Positions 8,824-17,158 of a DNA stretch of 43,094 bases are shown here, piece after piece. The DNA lies in contig JAITGX010000015.1 in the NCBI GenBank assembly GCA_031280275.1, forward strand, positions 1-43,094, in the 5' to 3' direction. The notes under the pieces are model-generated. The model had not been told where the DNA came from. It did no database searches and saw nothing but the letters and a program-made list of their open reading frames with translations. Each line of letters starts with the position of its first letter. The first letter of the stretch is position 1. The position numbers and the translations under genes are program-made. The stretch comes from Synergistaceae bacterium. Lineage in GTDB: Bacteria; Synergistota; Synergistia; Synergistales; Aminobacteriaceae.

Positions 8824-9921
8824 ATGATCGTACTGGAAAACGTCAGCAAAGCCTTCGAGGCGGAGGGGAATTCCGTGGAGGCTATCAAGAATGTGAGTTT
8901 GAAAATCGGGCGAGGGGAGGTGTATGGCATTATCGGCTTCTCCGGCGCGGGAAAATCGACGCTGGTGCGTTGCATTAACCTGTTGGAGCGTCCCACCAAC
9001 GGCAAAGTGTTCGTGGACGGCGTAGAACTCACCGCGCTTTCTGGACGGGAGCTGCGCGGTACCCGCAAAAAAATCGGGATGATCTTCCAGCAATTCAACC
9101 TCTTCGCCTCCCGCACCGCGGCAGGAAATATCGCCTACCCCCTGAAATACAGCGGCCTGAGTAAAAAGCAGACAGCCGATAAGGTGAGAGACCTGCTGAC
9201 TCTGGTGGGATTGGAGGATAAAAAAAACTCTTATCCCTCGCAGCTCAGCGGGGGGCAGCAGCAGCGTGTGGCAATCGCCAGGGCCTTGGCTAATGACCCA
9301 GGAATCCTGCTTTGCGATGAGGCAACCAGCGCCCTGGACCCTCAAACCACGTTGTCCATACTAAAGCTCCTGAAGGACCTGAACTCGAAGCTGGGGCTCA
9401 CCATCGTTGTCATTACCCACGAGATGCAGGTGGTCAAGGAAATATGCGACCGGGTCGCCGTCATGGAAAACGGGGAGGTGGTGGAGGAAGGGGACGTGTT
9501 TTCGGTGTTTGCGGCGCCCAAGAGGCGGATTACCCGCGACTTCATCGACACCACCTCGAACCTCTCGAAAATTTACGCGCTGCTCGCCGAAGACAACCCT
9601 CTCGTTAGGCTCTTGCCGGGCGAGTGCATTGTCAAGCTGAAATATCTCGAAAAGGACGTCTCAGAGGCCCTGGTTTCAACGATTTCGAGGCGTTTCGACA
9701 TCGAGGCCAACATCATTTTCGGAGACGTGGAATTTCTGGGGAACGCGCCGATTGGCGGACTCGTCCTCATCGTCAGCGGGAAGGGCAGGGACATCGAGGC
9801 TGCCCTCACCTTCCTGCGAGGCAAAAACGTTGGAGTGGAGGTGATCGCCAGTGGAGGCCCTGCTGAAACTGCTGAACGAATTGACGCCCAACGTGGCGTC
9901 GAAGTGGCCGGTGTTTTTTAG
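8824..9921 (+). CDS. metN: Methionine ABC transporter ATP-binding protein MetN
   Basis: 365 aa ATPase that powers D/L-methionine import with MetI and MetQ. Walker A is GFSGAGKST (38-46), the signature LSGGQQQR (141-148) and Walker B ILLCDE (161-166). The C-terminal part from about 270 is a NIL domain, the ACT-like module that in E. coli MetN binds methionine and inhibits transport when the cell is replete. ATG 8824 is chosen because MIVLENV fits the family N-terminus; only a modest GGGGA lies upstream. It is the first structural gene after the attenuator-like leader and overlaps metI by 71 bp. Confidence 0.95.
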   Translation: MIVLENVSKAFEAEGNSVEAIKNVSLKIGRGEVYGIIGFSGAGKSTLVRCINLLERPTNGKVFVDGVELTALSGRELRGTRKKIGMIFQQFNLFASRTAAGNIAYPLKYSGLSKKQTADKVRDLLTLVGLEDKKNSYPSQLSGGQQQRVAIARALANDPGILLCDEATSALDPQTTLSILKLLKDLNSKLGLTIVVITHEMQVVKEICDRVAVMENGEVVEEGDVFSVFAAPKRRITRDFIDTTSNLSKIYALLAEDNPLVRLLPGECIVKLKYLEKDVSEALVSTISRRFDIEANIIFGDVEFLGNAPIGGLVLIVSGKGRDIEAALTFLRGKNVGVEVIASGGPAETAERIDAQRGVEVAGVF

Positions 9922-10540
9922 ATCAATTGAGGAAACGCTGGTCATGGTGGGATGTTCGGGGGTTTTGGCCTTCACGCTGGGACTTTTCCTTGGTATCGTC
10001 GTGACAGCAACCAAGAAGGGGGGTGTGATTCCGCGCCCGGCAGTATATCAAACTCTGGACAAAACCGTGAACTTCTTCCGCTCGATTCCCTTCATCATTT
10101 TGTTGGCGGGGCTTATTCCCCTGACACGGTGGATCATGGGATCGGCGATAGGCGTGAAAGGGGCAATTGTTCCGCTGGTGTTTGGCACGGTGCCGTTTTT
10201 CACCCGTCAGGTGGAGGCAGCCCTTGCGCAGGTTGACCGGGGACTGGTGGAAGCCGCGCAGTCCATGGGTTCCGGCCCGGTGGAGATCATCTTCCGCGTC
10301 TACCTGAGGGAAAGCCTGCCAGGAATCGCCCGCGGCGCCACCATCACGGCGATCAACCTGATTGGCCTCAGCGCTATGGCCGGCGCGGTGGGAGCCGGGG
10401 GCCTGGGTGATTTCGCGATACGCTACGGCCACCAGCGCAACCAGCTCGACGTTACCTACGTGACAGTGCTCACCCTTGTGGTGATTGTGAACGTGATTCA
10501 AATCATCGGCAACCTCATCGCCAAAAAACACACACATTAG
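9851..10540 (+). CDS. metI: Methionine ABC transporter permease MetI
   Basis: 229 aa inner-membrane permease with five predicted helices, slightly longer than the usual 217 aa. It holds the EAA coupling loop in the form VEAAQSMGSGPVEIIFRVYL, which contacts MetN. The GTG start at 9851 has GGAGGT (9837-9842) 8 bp upstream. The start lies inside the end of metN (71-bp overlap), which points to translational coupling and fixed stoichiometry. A short 6-bp hairpin follows the stop codon. Confidence 0.93.
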   Translation: MEALLKLLNELTPNVASKWPVFFRSIEETLVMVGCSGVLAFTLGLFLGIVVTATKKGGVIPRPAVYQTLDKTVNFFRSIPFIILLAGLIPLTRWIMGSAIGVKGAIVPLVFGTVPFFTRQVEAALAQVDRGLVEAAQSMGSGPVEIIFRVYLRESLPGIARGATITAINLIGLSAMAGAVGAGGLGDFAIRYGHQRNQLDVTYVTVLTLVVIVNVIQIIGNLIAKKHTH

Positions 10541-10552
10541 GGGCAAGCCCCT
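10539..10552 (+). other. Short hairpin between metI and metQ1
   Basis: AGGGGC-AA-GCCCCT forms a compact 6-bp stem right after the metI stop. There is no T-run, so it is not a convincing terminator. It could be an RNA-processing or stability element that lets the binding proteins be made in excess, as is common for ABC importers. Confidence 0.35.
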
Positions 10553-10587
10553 AGAGGCAAGCTCCTTAAAAGATGGAGGGAAAAATC

Positions 10588-11403
10588 ATGAGAAAAATTT
10601 CGCTGTTTTTTATCTTGGGAAGTGCGCTGCTTTTTTCGGCCATTTCGAGTGAGGCCGCCGAGAGAATCAAGCTCAAAGTGGGCATTGTGGGGGAAAGCTA
10701 CGAGGTGATATGGGCGCCGGTCATCAAAAGACTGGCGGGCGAGGGCATCGATATCGAGTTGGTGAACTTCGCCGACTACACGCTGCCGAACGCGGCTCTG
10801 GACGCCGGGGAAATCGACCTGAACGCCTTTCAGCACCACACTTATTTGAACAATGAAATCAAGACCAAGGGATACAGGATCACCGCGATTGCCGATACGT
10901 TTCTTTCCGCTATGTGCTTGTATTCCAAAAAAATCAAGAATGTGAAAGACTTGAAAAAAGGGGATAAAATAGCGTTCCCTAACGACCTGATCAACCAGGG
11001 ACGCGCGCTGACGGTGCTGCAAGGCGCGGGGATCATCAAACTCGACCCCGCCGCCGGCAAGACCCCTGAGGTGACAAATGTGGCGGAGAACCCGCTCGAG
11101 ATTGAGTTTGTTCCGGTGGACGCCGCCCAGGTTCCATCGATACTTCCCGACGTGGCGGCGGGGGTCATCAACGGCAACTATGCCTTAGACTTCGGGCTGA
11201 GTCCCGCCAAGGACTCTATCTTTTACGACGATCTGAGTTTTTACAAGGATAACGGTTACATCAACGTGATCGCTGCCAGAATACAAGACGCCGACAAGGA
11301 CGTTTTCAAGAAAGTTGCCGCGGCGTATCAGACGAACGAGGTCAAGAAGGTTTTTCAGGAGTACTTTGAAGGTTCTTATCTGCCGGCATGGAGGGAAAAA
11401 TAA
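10588..11403 (+). CDS. metQ: Methionine-binding protein MetQ, copy 1
   Basis: 271 aa substrate-binding protein of the NlpA/MetQ family. It delivers methionine to MetNI in the periplasm. A signal peptide (about 1-22, ending SSEAAE) lacks the lipobox Cys that most MetQ proteins carry, so the mature protein is predicted to be soluble in the periplasm. The family core is present: VGIVGESYEVIW, FADYTLPNAALDAGEIDLNA and the AGVINGNYALDFGLSP segment. The ATG at 10588 follows GGAGGG; an ATG 15 bp upstream overlaps that site. It is followed with a 1-bp TAATG overlap by a second copy. Confidence 0.93.
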   Translation: MRKISLFFILGSALLFSAISSEAAERIKLKVGIVGESYEVIWAPVIKRLAGEGIDIELVNFADYTLPNAALDAGEIDLNAFQHHTYLNNEIKTKGYRITAIADTFLSAMCLYSKKIKNVKDLKKGDKIAFPNDLINQGRALTVLQGAGIIKLDPAAGKTPEVTNVAENPLEIEFVPVDAAQVPSILPDVAAGVINGNYALDFGLSPAKDSIFYDDLSFYKDNGYINVIAARIQDADKDVFKKVAAAYQTNEVKKVFQEYFEGSYLPAWREK

Positions 11404-12206
11404 TGAAATTTTTGAAAACGCTTTTCGCGTTATTCGCGGTGCTGATTCTGTCAGTCGGTTTTGGTGAGACGGCGGAAAAGGTCAAGGTGGGAATAGTGGG
11501 TGAGAGCGACGAGGAAATATGGGCGCCCGTGGTCAAGAAACTGGCGGCGGAGGGTATTGAGATTGAATTAGTGAATTTTTCCGACTATACTCTGCCCAAC
11601 GCGGCGCTGGACGCGGGCGAGATTGACTTGAACGCCTTCCAGCATTACAACTACCTGAACAACGAAAGCAAGACGCATGGCTACAGGATTTCAGCGATCG
11701 GCGACACGTACCTTTCCGCCATGTGCGTGTATTCGAAGAAGATCAAGAGCGTGAAGGACCTGAAAAAAGGCGACAAGGTGGCCATTCCCAACGACGCGGT
11801 GAACACGGGACGGGCTCTTGTGGTGCTGCAGGGCACTGGGCTTATCGGTCTGAGGGCGGTGGAAAACAGGCTGTACGAGACGACGGACATCGCGTCGAAC
11901 CCGTTGGAAATCGAAATCGTGCCGGTGGACGCCGCCCAGGTTCCATCGATACTTCCCGACGTAGCGGCGGGAGTCATCAACGGCAACTACGCCCTGGACT
12001 TTGGTTTGAGCCCCGCCAAGGACTCTATCTTCTACGACGACTTGAGCTTCTATAAAGACAAAGGCTACGTAAACGTCATCGCCGCCCGGACAAAAGACCT
12101 GGACAGCGAACTCTGCAAGCGGGTTGTCCGGGCCTACCAGTCGGACGAGGTTAAGAAGGTCTACCAAGAGTACTTCGAGGGCTCTTACTTGCCCGCGTGG
12201 CGGTAA
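11403..12206 (+). CDS. metQ: Methionine-binding protein MetQ, copy 2
   Basis: 267 aa paralogue of the preceding gene and likewise without a lipobox Cys (signal region ends FGETAEKV). It shares most residues with copy 1. Two DNA stretches, around 11116-11220 against 11926-12030, are almost identical even at silent positions, which points to recent gene conversion. The start ATG overlaps the metQ1 stop (TAATG) with GGAGGG upstream. Two binding proteins may widen substrate range, for example methionine sulfoxide, D-methionine or Met-containing peptides; that is inference. The operon ends with a clear terminator. Confidence 0.92.
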   Translation: MKFLKTLFALFAVLILSVGFGETAEKVKVGIVGESDEEIWAPVVKKLAAEGIEIELVNFSDYTLPNAALDAGEIDLNAFQHYNYLNNESKTHGYRISAIGDTYLSAMCVYSKKIKSVKDLKKGDKVAIPNDAVNTGRALVVLQGTGLIGLRAVENRLYETTDIASNPLEIEIVPVDAAQVPSILPDVAAGVINGNYALDFGLSPAKDSIFYDDLSFYKDKGYVNVIAARTKDLDSELCKRVVRAYQSDEVKKVYQEYFEGSYLPAWR

Positions 12207-12221
12207 GGCCCCCTGCGAAAG

Positions 12222-12252
12222 AACCGCCGGCTCAGCCGGCGGTTTTACTTTT
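12222..12252. terminator. Intrinsic terminator after metQ2
   Basis: AACCGCCGGC (12222-12231), loop TCA, GCCGGCGGTT (12235-12244), then TTTTACTTTT. It ends the met operon, and the convergent rubrerythrin gene stops 30 bp further on, so it may serve both strands. Confidence 0.85.
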
Positions 12253-12281
12253 AGAGCGGCTTTTTCGGCGCGCGGAAGGAT

Positions 12282-12827
12282 TTACTTGAAGTAGCGTTTC
12301 AGCAGACCCTCGAAGGCGCAGCCGTGACGCGCCTCGTCCTTGCACATCTCGTGCACCGTGTCGTGAATGGCATCGTAGCCCAATTCCTTCGCGCGGGAGG
12401 CGAGTTTCTTCTTCCCTGCCGTCGCGCCGTTCTCCGCCTCCAGCCGAAGCGAGAGGTTCTTCTTGGTGTCGGCGTGAACGACCTCGCCCAGCAGCTCCGC
12501 GAACTTCGCCGCGTGTTCGGCTTCCTCGAAAGCGATCCTCTTATAGGCCTCGGCTACCTCCGGGTACCCCTCCCTGTCGGCCTGACGGCTCATCGCCAGG
12601 TACATGCCCACCTCGGTGCATTCGCCCGTGAAGTTGGCGCGAAGTCCTTCCACAACCTCCGGGTCAACGCCCTTGGCCACGCTGATGCGATGCTCGTCGG
12701 CCCAGGTCCACTCCCCAGCCTTCTGCTCCGCGAACTTCGCCGCCGGAGCCTTACACTGCGGGCAGTTCGCCGGTGGTTCATTCCCCTCGTGTACATACCC
12801 GCAAATCTCACACACAAACTTCTTCAT
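12282..12827 (-). CDS. Rubrerythrin with N-terminal rubredoxin domain (reverse rubrerythrin type)
   Basis: 181 aa cytosolic peroxidase for oxidative defence in anaerobes. The first 35 residues are a rubredoxin domain with CEICGY and CPQC pairs; the rest is a ferritin-like four-helix bundle with di-iron ligands in GECTE, EEAEH and DEARHG. The reversed order, rubredoxin before the bundle, and the length match the revRbr type of clostridia, which reduces H2O2 and O2 using electrons from NADH. ATG 12827 follows GGGGGT at a spacing of about 10; the longer frame to 12872 has no site. Confidence 0.92.
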   Translation of the reverse strand: MKKFVCEICGYVHEGNEPPANCPQCKAPAAKFAEQKAGEWTWADEHRISVAKGVDPEVVEGLRANFTGECTEVGMYLAMSRQADREGYPEVAEAYKRIAFEEAEHAAKFAELLGEVVHADTKKNLSLRLEAENGATAGKKKLASRAKELGYDAIHDTVHEMCKDEARHGCAFEGLLKRYFK

Positions 12828-12876
12828 TAAGCTTTTACCCCCTTGATATAGACGTAAGAGCACGACGCTCACGCAA

Positions 12877-12906
12877 AGAGTACACTCCCCCGCCGCAGAT
12901 TGTCAA
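12877..12906 (-). promoter_or_regulatory. Promoter of the rubrerythrin gene
   Basis: On the minus strand TTGACA (12906-12901), an 18-bp spacer and TACTCT (12882-12877). The -35 is perfect and the -10 weak, which would fit an activated or stress-controlled promoter. Confidence 0.45.
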
Positions 12907-13057
12907 CATTATTTTACCGTTTTCCATCATTCACCCATTCACCGTTTTTTTGCGGACGCCTTTTCACAATTCATTTTGATTTTTTCTCTGTAAGATGGGA
13001 TTAGTCGTGATAAAATGATTAATATTACCTTATTCGTTTATGAGGAGGATGGTGGAA

Positions 13058-14317
13058 GTGGAATTTAAGGAGATTTGGGATTTTTTCAGTGTTAAGCAGC
13101 CGGTGGACGTCGCCACAGGGCTTTTGACGGTCGTGGCGCTGGCCTACGCCATCGGGGATTACGTCTCGAACAAGACGAAGGCAATTTTCTCCATGATATT
13201 CGTCACGGGCGTGATTTTCTTGGTGGCGTTTTGGTTCGGGCTCCCGAAGGACATCTTCACGAAAACGTCGCTGGATCCCTATTTTAGGTTCGTCATGCCG
13301 TTCATCCTGGTCCACATGGGAACCCTGATGAAGGTGCGCAAGCTTATCAGCGAATGGAAGACCGTGTTTATCGCGTTTATGGGGCTGGTGGGTCTGTCCT
13401 TTGGGCTTTACTACGTGGCGGGGCCCATCATCGGGCACCTCATGGCTCTCACGGCGGCGGGACCCATCTCCGGCGGAATCGTGGCGACTCTCATGGTCAA
13501 TGACGCCGCTAAACTGAAGGGGCTTACCGATCTGGCCGTCTTCGCCTCCCTGCTTCTGATCCTCCAGACCTTCGTGGGGCTTCCTGTGGCGTCCTACTGC
13601 CTCAAAGTAGAGGGCCGCCGTCTTTTGAAGGTCAAGAGTTCCGGGGGAGTCTTCAGCGGCAAAGCCGCGCTTCAAATCGACCCTGAAATCCCCGCCGTCC
13701 GCCTCTTCCCCGCGCTCCCCAAAAATCTGCAAACGACGTTTATTCTGATGTTCAAAACTTTTTTGGTGGGTTACATCGCGGTGTGGTCCGCCCCGTTTTA
13801 TCCTTGGATCACCGGTAAAATGGGATACGCTGTCAAGATCCACGCGTTGGTTCTGGCTCTTATCTACGGGATAATTTTCTACGAGGTGGGCTTTCTGGAG
13901 CACGACATCTTCACCAAGGCCAACGTGGGGGGTTACGCCATGTTTTTCTGCCTCATTCCCGTCTGGGCGGGCCTCACCGACGCCGCCCCTGAAACAGTCG
14001 CCAGACTGGCCTGGCCCCTTGTCCTCTCCTTTGGCGTCTCGCTGGCGTGTCTGGCGATAACGTCGCTGATACTGGGGATAATCCTGCGTTACTCCTGGGC
14101 CATCTCCATGGCGATCAGCGTGACCTGCCTCTTCGGCTTCCCCGCCACCTACATTCTCTCCGACGAGGTCAGCACGGCCATCACCAACAACGAGGAAGAC
14201 AAGAAGTACGTATTCAACAGTATACTGCCCAAGATGTTGATCGGTGGGTTCACCACGGTCACGATCGGCTCCGTCGTCCTGGCCGGTCAATTGGTTGAAC
14301 TTATCTCAAAGTCATAA
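13058..14317 (+). CDS. Polytopic membrane protein, predicted transporter paired with an M20 amidohydrolase
   Basis: About 419 aa with ten or more hydrophobic segments. Loop features include TAAGPISGGIVATLMVNDA in the first half and FGFPATYILSDEVSTA in the second; the two-half layout recalls secondary carriers of the GltS/citrate-type ion-coupled superfamily, but I do not recognise a named family. The M20 peptidase gene follows 35 bp later on the same strand, so the carrier probably imports the conjugated amino acid or peptide that the hydrolase cleaves. AGGAGG (13043-13048) fits GTG 13058 best (9 bp); an ATG at 13040 overlaps that site and another at 13049 is too close. Confidence 0.55.
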   Translation: MEFKEIWDFFSVKQPVDVATGLLTVVALAYAIGDYVSNKTKAIFSMIFVTGVIFLVAFWFGLPKDIFTKTSLDPYFRFVMPFILVHMGTLMKVRKLISEWKTVFIAFMGLVGLSFGLYYVAGPIIGHLMALTAAGPISGGIVATLMVNDAAKLKGLTDLAVFASLLLILQTFVGLPVASYCLKVEGRRLLKVKSSGGVFSGKAALQIDPEIPAVRLFPALPKNLQTTFILMFKTFLVGYIAVWSAPFYPWITGKMGYAVKIHALVLALIYGIIFYEVGFLEHDIFTKANVGGYAMFFCLIPVWAGLTDAAPETVARLAWPLVLSFGVSLACLAITSLILGIILRYSWAISMAISVTCLFGFPATYILSDEVSTAITNNEEDKKYVFNSILPKMLIGGFTTVTIGSVVLAGQLVELISKS

Positions 14318-14352
14318 CCTTAATCGAGGAAGGCAGAGGAAGGCGACCGAAA

Positions 14353-15540
14353 ATGCTTGAGAAAATCAAGGCGCTGGCTAAGGAATACGAGAGGGAAATC
14401 GTTGAGCGGCGGCGGTACTTCCACATGAACCCGGAGACCTCGTGGAACGAGGTGGAGACCACGAAGGTTATCGCGGAGGAGCTGAAAAAGCTGGGCTGCG
14501 AGAACGTCAAGACCGGTTTCGGGGAGACACGGTGCGGTGTGACTGCCGACATCGGCGGAGGGAGTAAATGCGTGGGACTGCGGGCGGACATCGACGCTCT
14601 GCCTCTGAACGACGAGAAGGACGTCCCATATAAATCCCAGAAGCCTGGGGTGATGCACGCCTGCGGGCATGACAGCCACGCCGCTATGCTGTTGGGCGCG
14701 GCAAAGATTTTGACGCGAATCAAGTCTGACCTGAAGGGAAAGGTGCGTCTTCTCTTTCAGCCCGCTGAGGAGCATGGACTGAAGCCCGGCGCTCAGGCCC
14801 TTATCGACGGCGGGGCGCTGGAGGGCGTGAGCGCCGTGTTCGGCATTCACTCGATGTCCACGGTGCCGGCGGGCGAACTTCAGTACCGCTCCGGCCCCTT
14901 TATGGCCGCGGCGGACGCCTGGGAGCTGGTTATAACGGGCAGGGGCGGGCATGGCTCCACGCCGGAGACCTCGTTCGACTCGAACGCGGCGGCCTTTCAG
15001 GTGGGGAGCGCGCTGCAAAACATAGTCTCCCGCGAAATTTCCCCTAAAGATGCTGCGGTTTTGAGCATTGGGGGCGTGAAATCCTCCTCCTATGTGTTCA
15101 ACATCATCCCGGAGCGGGTGGAGATGGTGGGATCTGTCCGAACCTTCCGCGCCGAGGTTCAGGATCACGTGGAGGAGGCGATGAAGCGCGTGGTTAAGGG
15201 CGTCAGTGAGGCCATGCGCTGCAAGGCGGATATCAAATACAATCGGGTGATTCCCGCCACGGTCAACGACTCGGAGAGCACGGAGCTGGTCAAGTCGGTG
15301 GCCGAGAGCCTGCTGGGCGCGGACAAGGTCAAGGAGTCAGAACTCATCATGGGCTCGGAGGACTTCAGCTACTTCGGGCGCGTGGTTCCCTCCGTGTTCG
15401 CCAACCTGGGCGTGGGGAACGCCGCCAAGAAATGCGATTTCCCCCACCACTCAGCCAAGTTCGACGTGGATGAATCCGTGCTTTACCTGGGGGCGGCCCT
15501 GCACGCCGCTTTCGCCTGGAGCTGGCTGGGGAAACACTGA
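14353..15540 (+). CDS. M20D-family amidohydrolase (hippurate/N-acyl-amino-acid hydrolase type)
   Basis: 395 aa cytosolic metallohydrolase that releases amino acids from N-acyl or similar conjugates. Metal-ligand motifs of the family are present in order: MHACGHDSHA, QPAEEHG, a GIHS segment with the dimerisation domain after it, GSEDFSYF and the terminal FPHHSAKFDVDE. The Cys in the first motif is typical of subfamily M20D. The start has AGAGGAAGG upstream. The exact substrate is not readable from sequence; the adjacent carrier gene suggests an imported compound. A strong hairpin terminator follows. Confidence 0.88.
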   Translation: MLEKIKALAKEYEREIVERRRYFHMNPETSWNEVETTKVIAEELKKLGCENVKTGFGETRCGVTADIGGGSKCVGLRADIDALPLNDEKDVPYKSQKPGVMHACGHDSHAAMLLGAAKILTRIKSDLKGKVRLLFQPAEEHGLKPGAQALIDGGALEGVSAVFGIHSMSTVPAGELQYRSGPFMAAADAWELVITGRGGHGSTPETSFDSNAAAFQVGSALQNIVSREISPKDAAVLSIGGVKSSSYVFNIIPERVEMVGSVRTFRAEVQDHVEEAMKRVVKGVSEAMRCKADIKYNRVIPATVNDSESTELVKSVAESLLGADKVKESELIMGSEDFSYFGRVVPSVFANLGVGNAAKKCDFPHHSAKFDVDESVLYLGAALHAAFAWSWLGKH

Positions 15541-15548
15541 TCACCCCG

Positions 15549-15582
15549 AAACTCCCCTCGGCGAAAGCGAGGGGAGTTTGTT
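15549..15582. terminator. Bidirectional hairpin terminator
   Basis: AAACTCCCCTCG (15549-15560) pairs perfectly with CGAGGGGAGTTT (15568-15579) over a 7-nt loop, with A-runs and T-runs at the two sides. It separates the convergent M20 gene and the kinase-like gene whose stop codon is at 15582-15584. Confidence 0.85.
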
Positions 15583-16187
15583 CAGCAGCACAAGGCTCGG
15601 ATAACTCTTACCGCCCCGTCGACGCCGGTATGACTGGTGTTGACCGAGAGGTCATAGGAGTGCGCGGCGCCCCACGCCTCGTCCGTGTAGTGTTGGTGGT
15701 AGTTGGCGCGGGCTCTGTCCATTTTCGCCATCTTCGCCTCGGCTTCCCTTGCGGGAACACCGTACTCTTCCACGATTCGACGCAGCCGATCCTTCGTCTC
15801 CCCGTAGACGAACACCCGCAGACGCCCTGGAACGTTCCGCAGGATGTAAGTGGAGCACCGCCCGATGACGACGCAGCCGCCTCGCGCCCCAATCTCCTCA
15901 ATGGCCTTCGTTTGGGCAAAAAAAACCTGATCGCTGATGGGAACGCTGACGTGGGGAAAACCTCCCGCCGAGACGCAGCTCCCTATCGTTAGGTTGAACA
16001 GGAACTTACTGGCTGCCTCCTCTTCCGCCTTCTCAAACGTAACGGGGTCGAAGCCGCTCTTGGCCACTGCCAGGTGGATCAAAGCCTTGTCGTAAAACGC
16101 CACTCCAAGTTCCTGGGCAAGCCGCTCTCCCACCTGCCTGCCGCCGCTCCCGAATTCTCTGCTGATGGCGATTACCAAGCCGCTCAT
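15582..16187 (-). CDS. Cytidylate kinase-like P-loop protein
   Basis: 201 aa. It begins MSGLVIAISREFGSGGRQVG, a P-loop of the AAA_26 'cytidylate kinase-like' family. The family is widespread in anaerobes; its members are not the housekeeping Cmk and their substrates are largely unproven. A second motif GGCVVIGRCSTYIL corresponds to the nucleotide-binding core, and the Arg-rich stretch TKDRLRRIVEEYGV to the lid region. ATG 16187 has GGGGGAT 8 bp upstream and overlaps the stop of the upstream gene by 4 bp (ATGA), so it is the last gene of the operon. Confidence 0.75.
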   Translation of the reverse strand: MSGLVIAISREFGSGGRQVGERLAQELGVAFYDKALIHLAVAKSGFDPVTFEKAEEEAASKFLFNLTIGSCVSAGGFPHVSVPISDQVFFAQTKAIEEIGARGGCVVIGRCSTYILRNVPGRLRVFVYGETKDRLRRIVEEYGVPAREAEAKMAKMDRARANYHQHYTDEAWGAAHSYDLSVNTSHTGVDGAVRVIRALCC

Positions 16188-17158
16188 ACCGTTATCCCCC
16201 TTTCCCCTCCGGAGCGCTCCTCTTCTAAGAACATCAAGACGCCCTTCACGCTGTTACGGATGAAGATGTTCTCCCGCTTTTTCACGTCCTCCGGCAGGCT
16301 GGCGTAGCCGGACAAAAGGGCGTCTTCCGCGATCAGGCGCTTCATGACGGCCTCTTCCGGCTGATCTTTCATTTGGGAGGCGATGGCCAGCCAATTCGCA
16401 AGCTGTTTTTCCGCCTGGGCGAGCCTGGACTTCGCGTCCCGCGCCGCGCCCCAGTGGGCATAGCACAGCGTGTCTCCCTCCTGAAGGGTCTCTGCGAGGA
16501 GCCGAAGGGTCTGCCGCGCCGCCGCGCCATCGAACTTTGGGGGCGTTGTGGGGCGGAAATAGGGCTTGGGGAGGGGGATGGAAAGCCCTGCTGACTCCCC
16601 CGCAAAAAAGAGCCGTCCGTCCTGGAACGGCACGATGTAGGTGACGTGATGCGGCGCGTGACCCGGCGTTTCGAGAACCGTCACGCCTGGAAGCTCCTTC
16701 CAGTCCAGCAGGCGGGCGGGGTTTAGGGGCATGGGTTCGCCGTACATAGCTACCAGGTCTCCCAGCACGCCGAGGGAGTGCCGCCAGAGTTTTCCAGGAT
16801 CGATCAGGTGCCGCGCGCCCTTGGGATGCACCACCACTTTGGCGTCCGGGAACCGCTCGCAGAACTGCCCGATTCCCCCGGAGTGGTCCAGGTGGATGTG
16901 GGTTATGAGAACCAAGTCCACGCCGTTCGTGAGAGGGGAGAGTTTTTCGAAAAGCAGGGGAATGGTGGAAGCAGGGCCTGGATCCACCACCACCCGCCGC
17001 CCCATGCCGTCAACGAAAAACCAGGACGAGATAAACTGCCGGAACCCCGCCCTGGGCTGGGGCAGGTCAAAAAGGTTCAAGCCCTTGGGAAGCCCTGCCA
17101 GACAGCGCGCTACCCCCTCTTCATAGTCTCCGTGTTTTGCCGGTCGTGTATCCGTCAA
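16184..17158 (-). CDS. Metallo-beta-lactamase-fold hydrolase
   Basis: 324 aa. It has the metal-binding motif HIHLDHSGG and downstream ligands in the PGHAPHH segment, FAGESAG and AHWGA, the layout of the MBL-fold superfamily, which includes glyoxalase II and other thioesterases. A C-terminal helical extension of about 100 residues follows the core. The substrate is not recognisable. The start is probably TTG 17158, overlapping the stop of the L,D-transpeptidase gene; no better start is seen in frame. It overlaps the kinase-like gene by 4 bp. Confidence 0.82.
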   Translation of the reverse strand: MTDTRPAKHGDYEEGVARCLAGLPKGLNLFDLPQPRAGFRQFISSWFFVDGMGRRVVVDPGPASTIPLLFEKLSPLTNGVDLVLITHIHLDHSGGIGQFCERFPDAKVVVHPKGARHLIDPGKLWRHSLGVLGDLVAMYGEPMPLNPARLLDWKELPGVTVLETPGHAPHHVTYIVPFQDGRLFFAGESAGLSIPLPKPYFRPTTPPKFDGAAARQTLRLLAETLQEGDTLCYAHWGAARDAKSRLAQAEKQLANWLAIASQMKDQPEEAVMKRLIAEDALLSGYASLPEDVKKRENIFIRNSVKGVLMFLEEERSGGERGITV

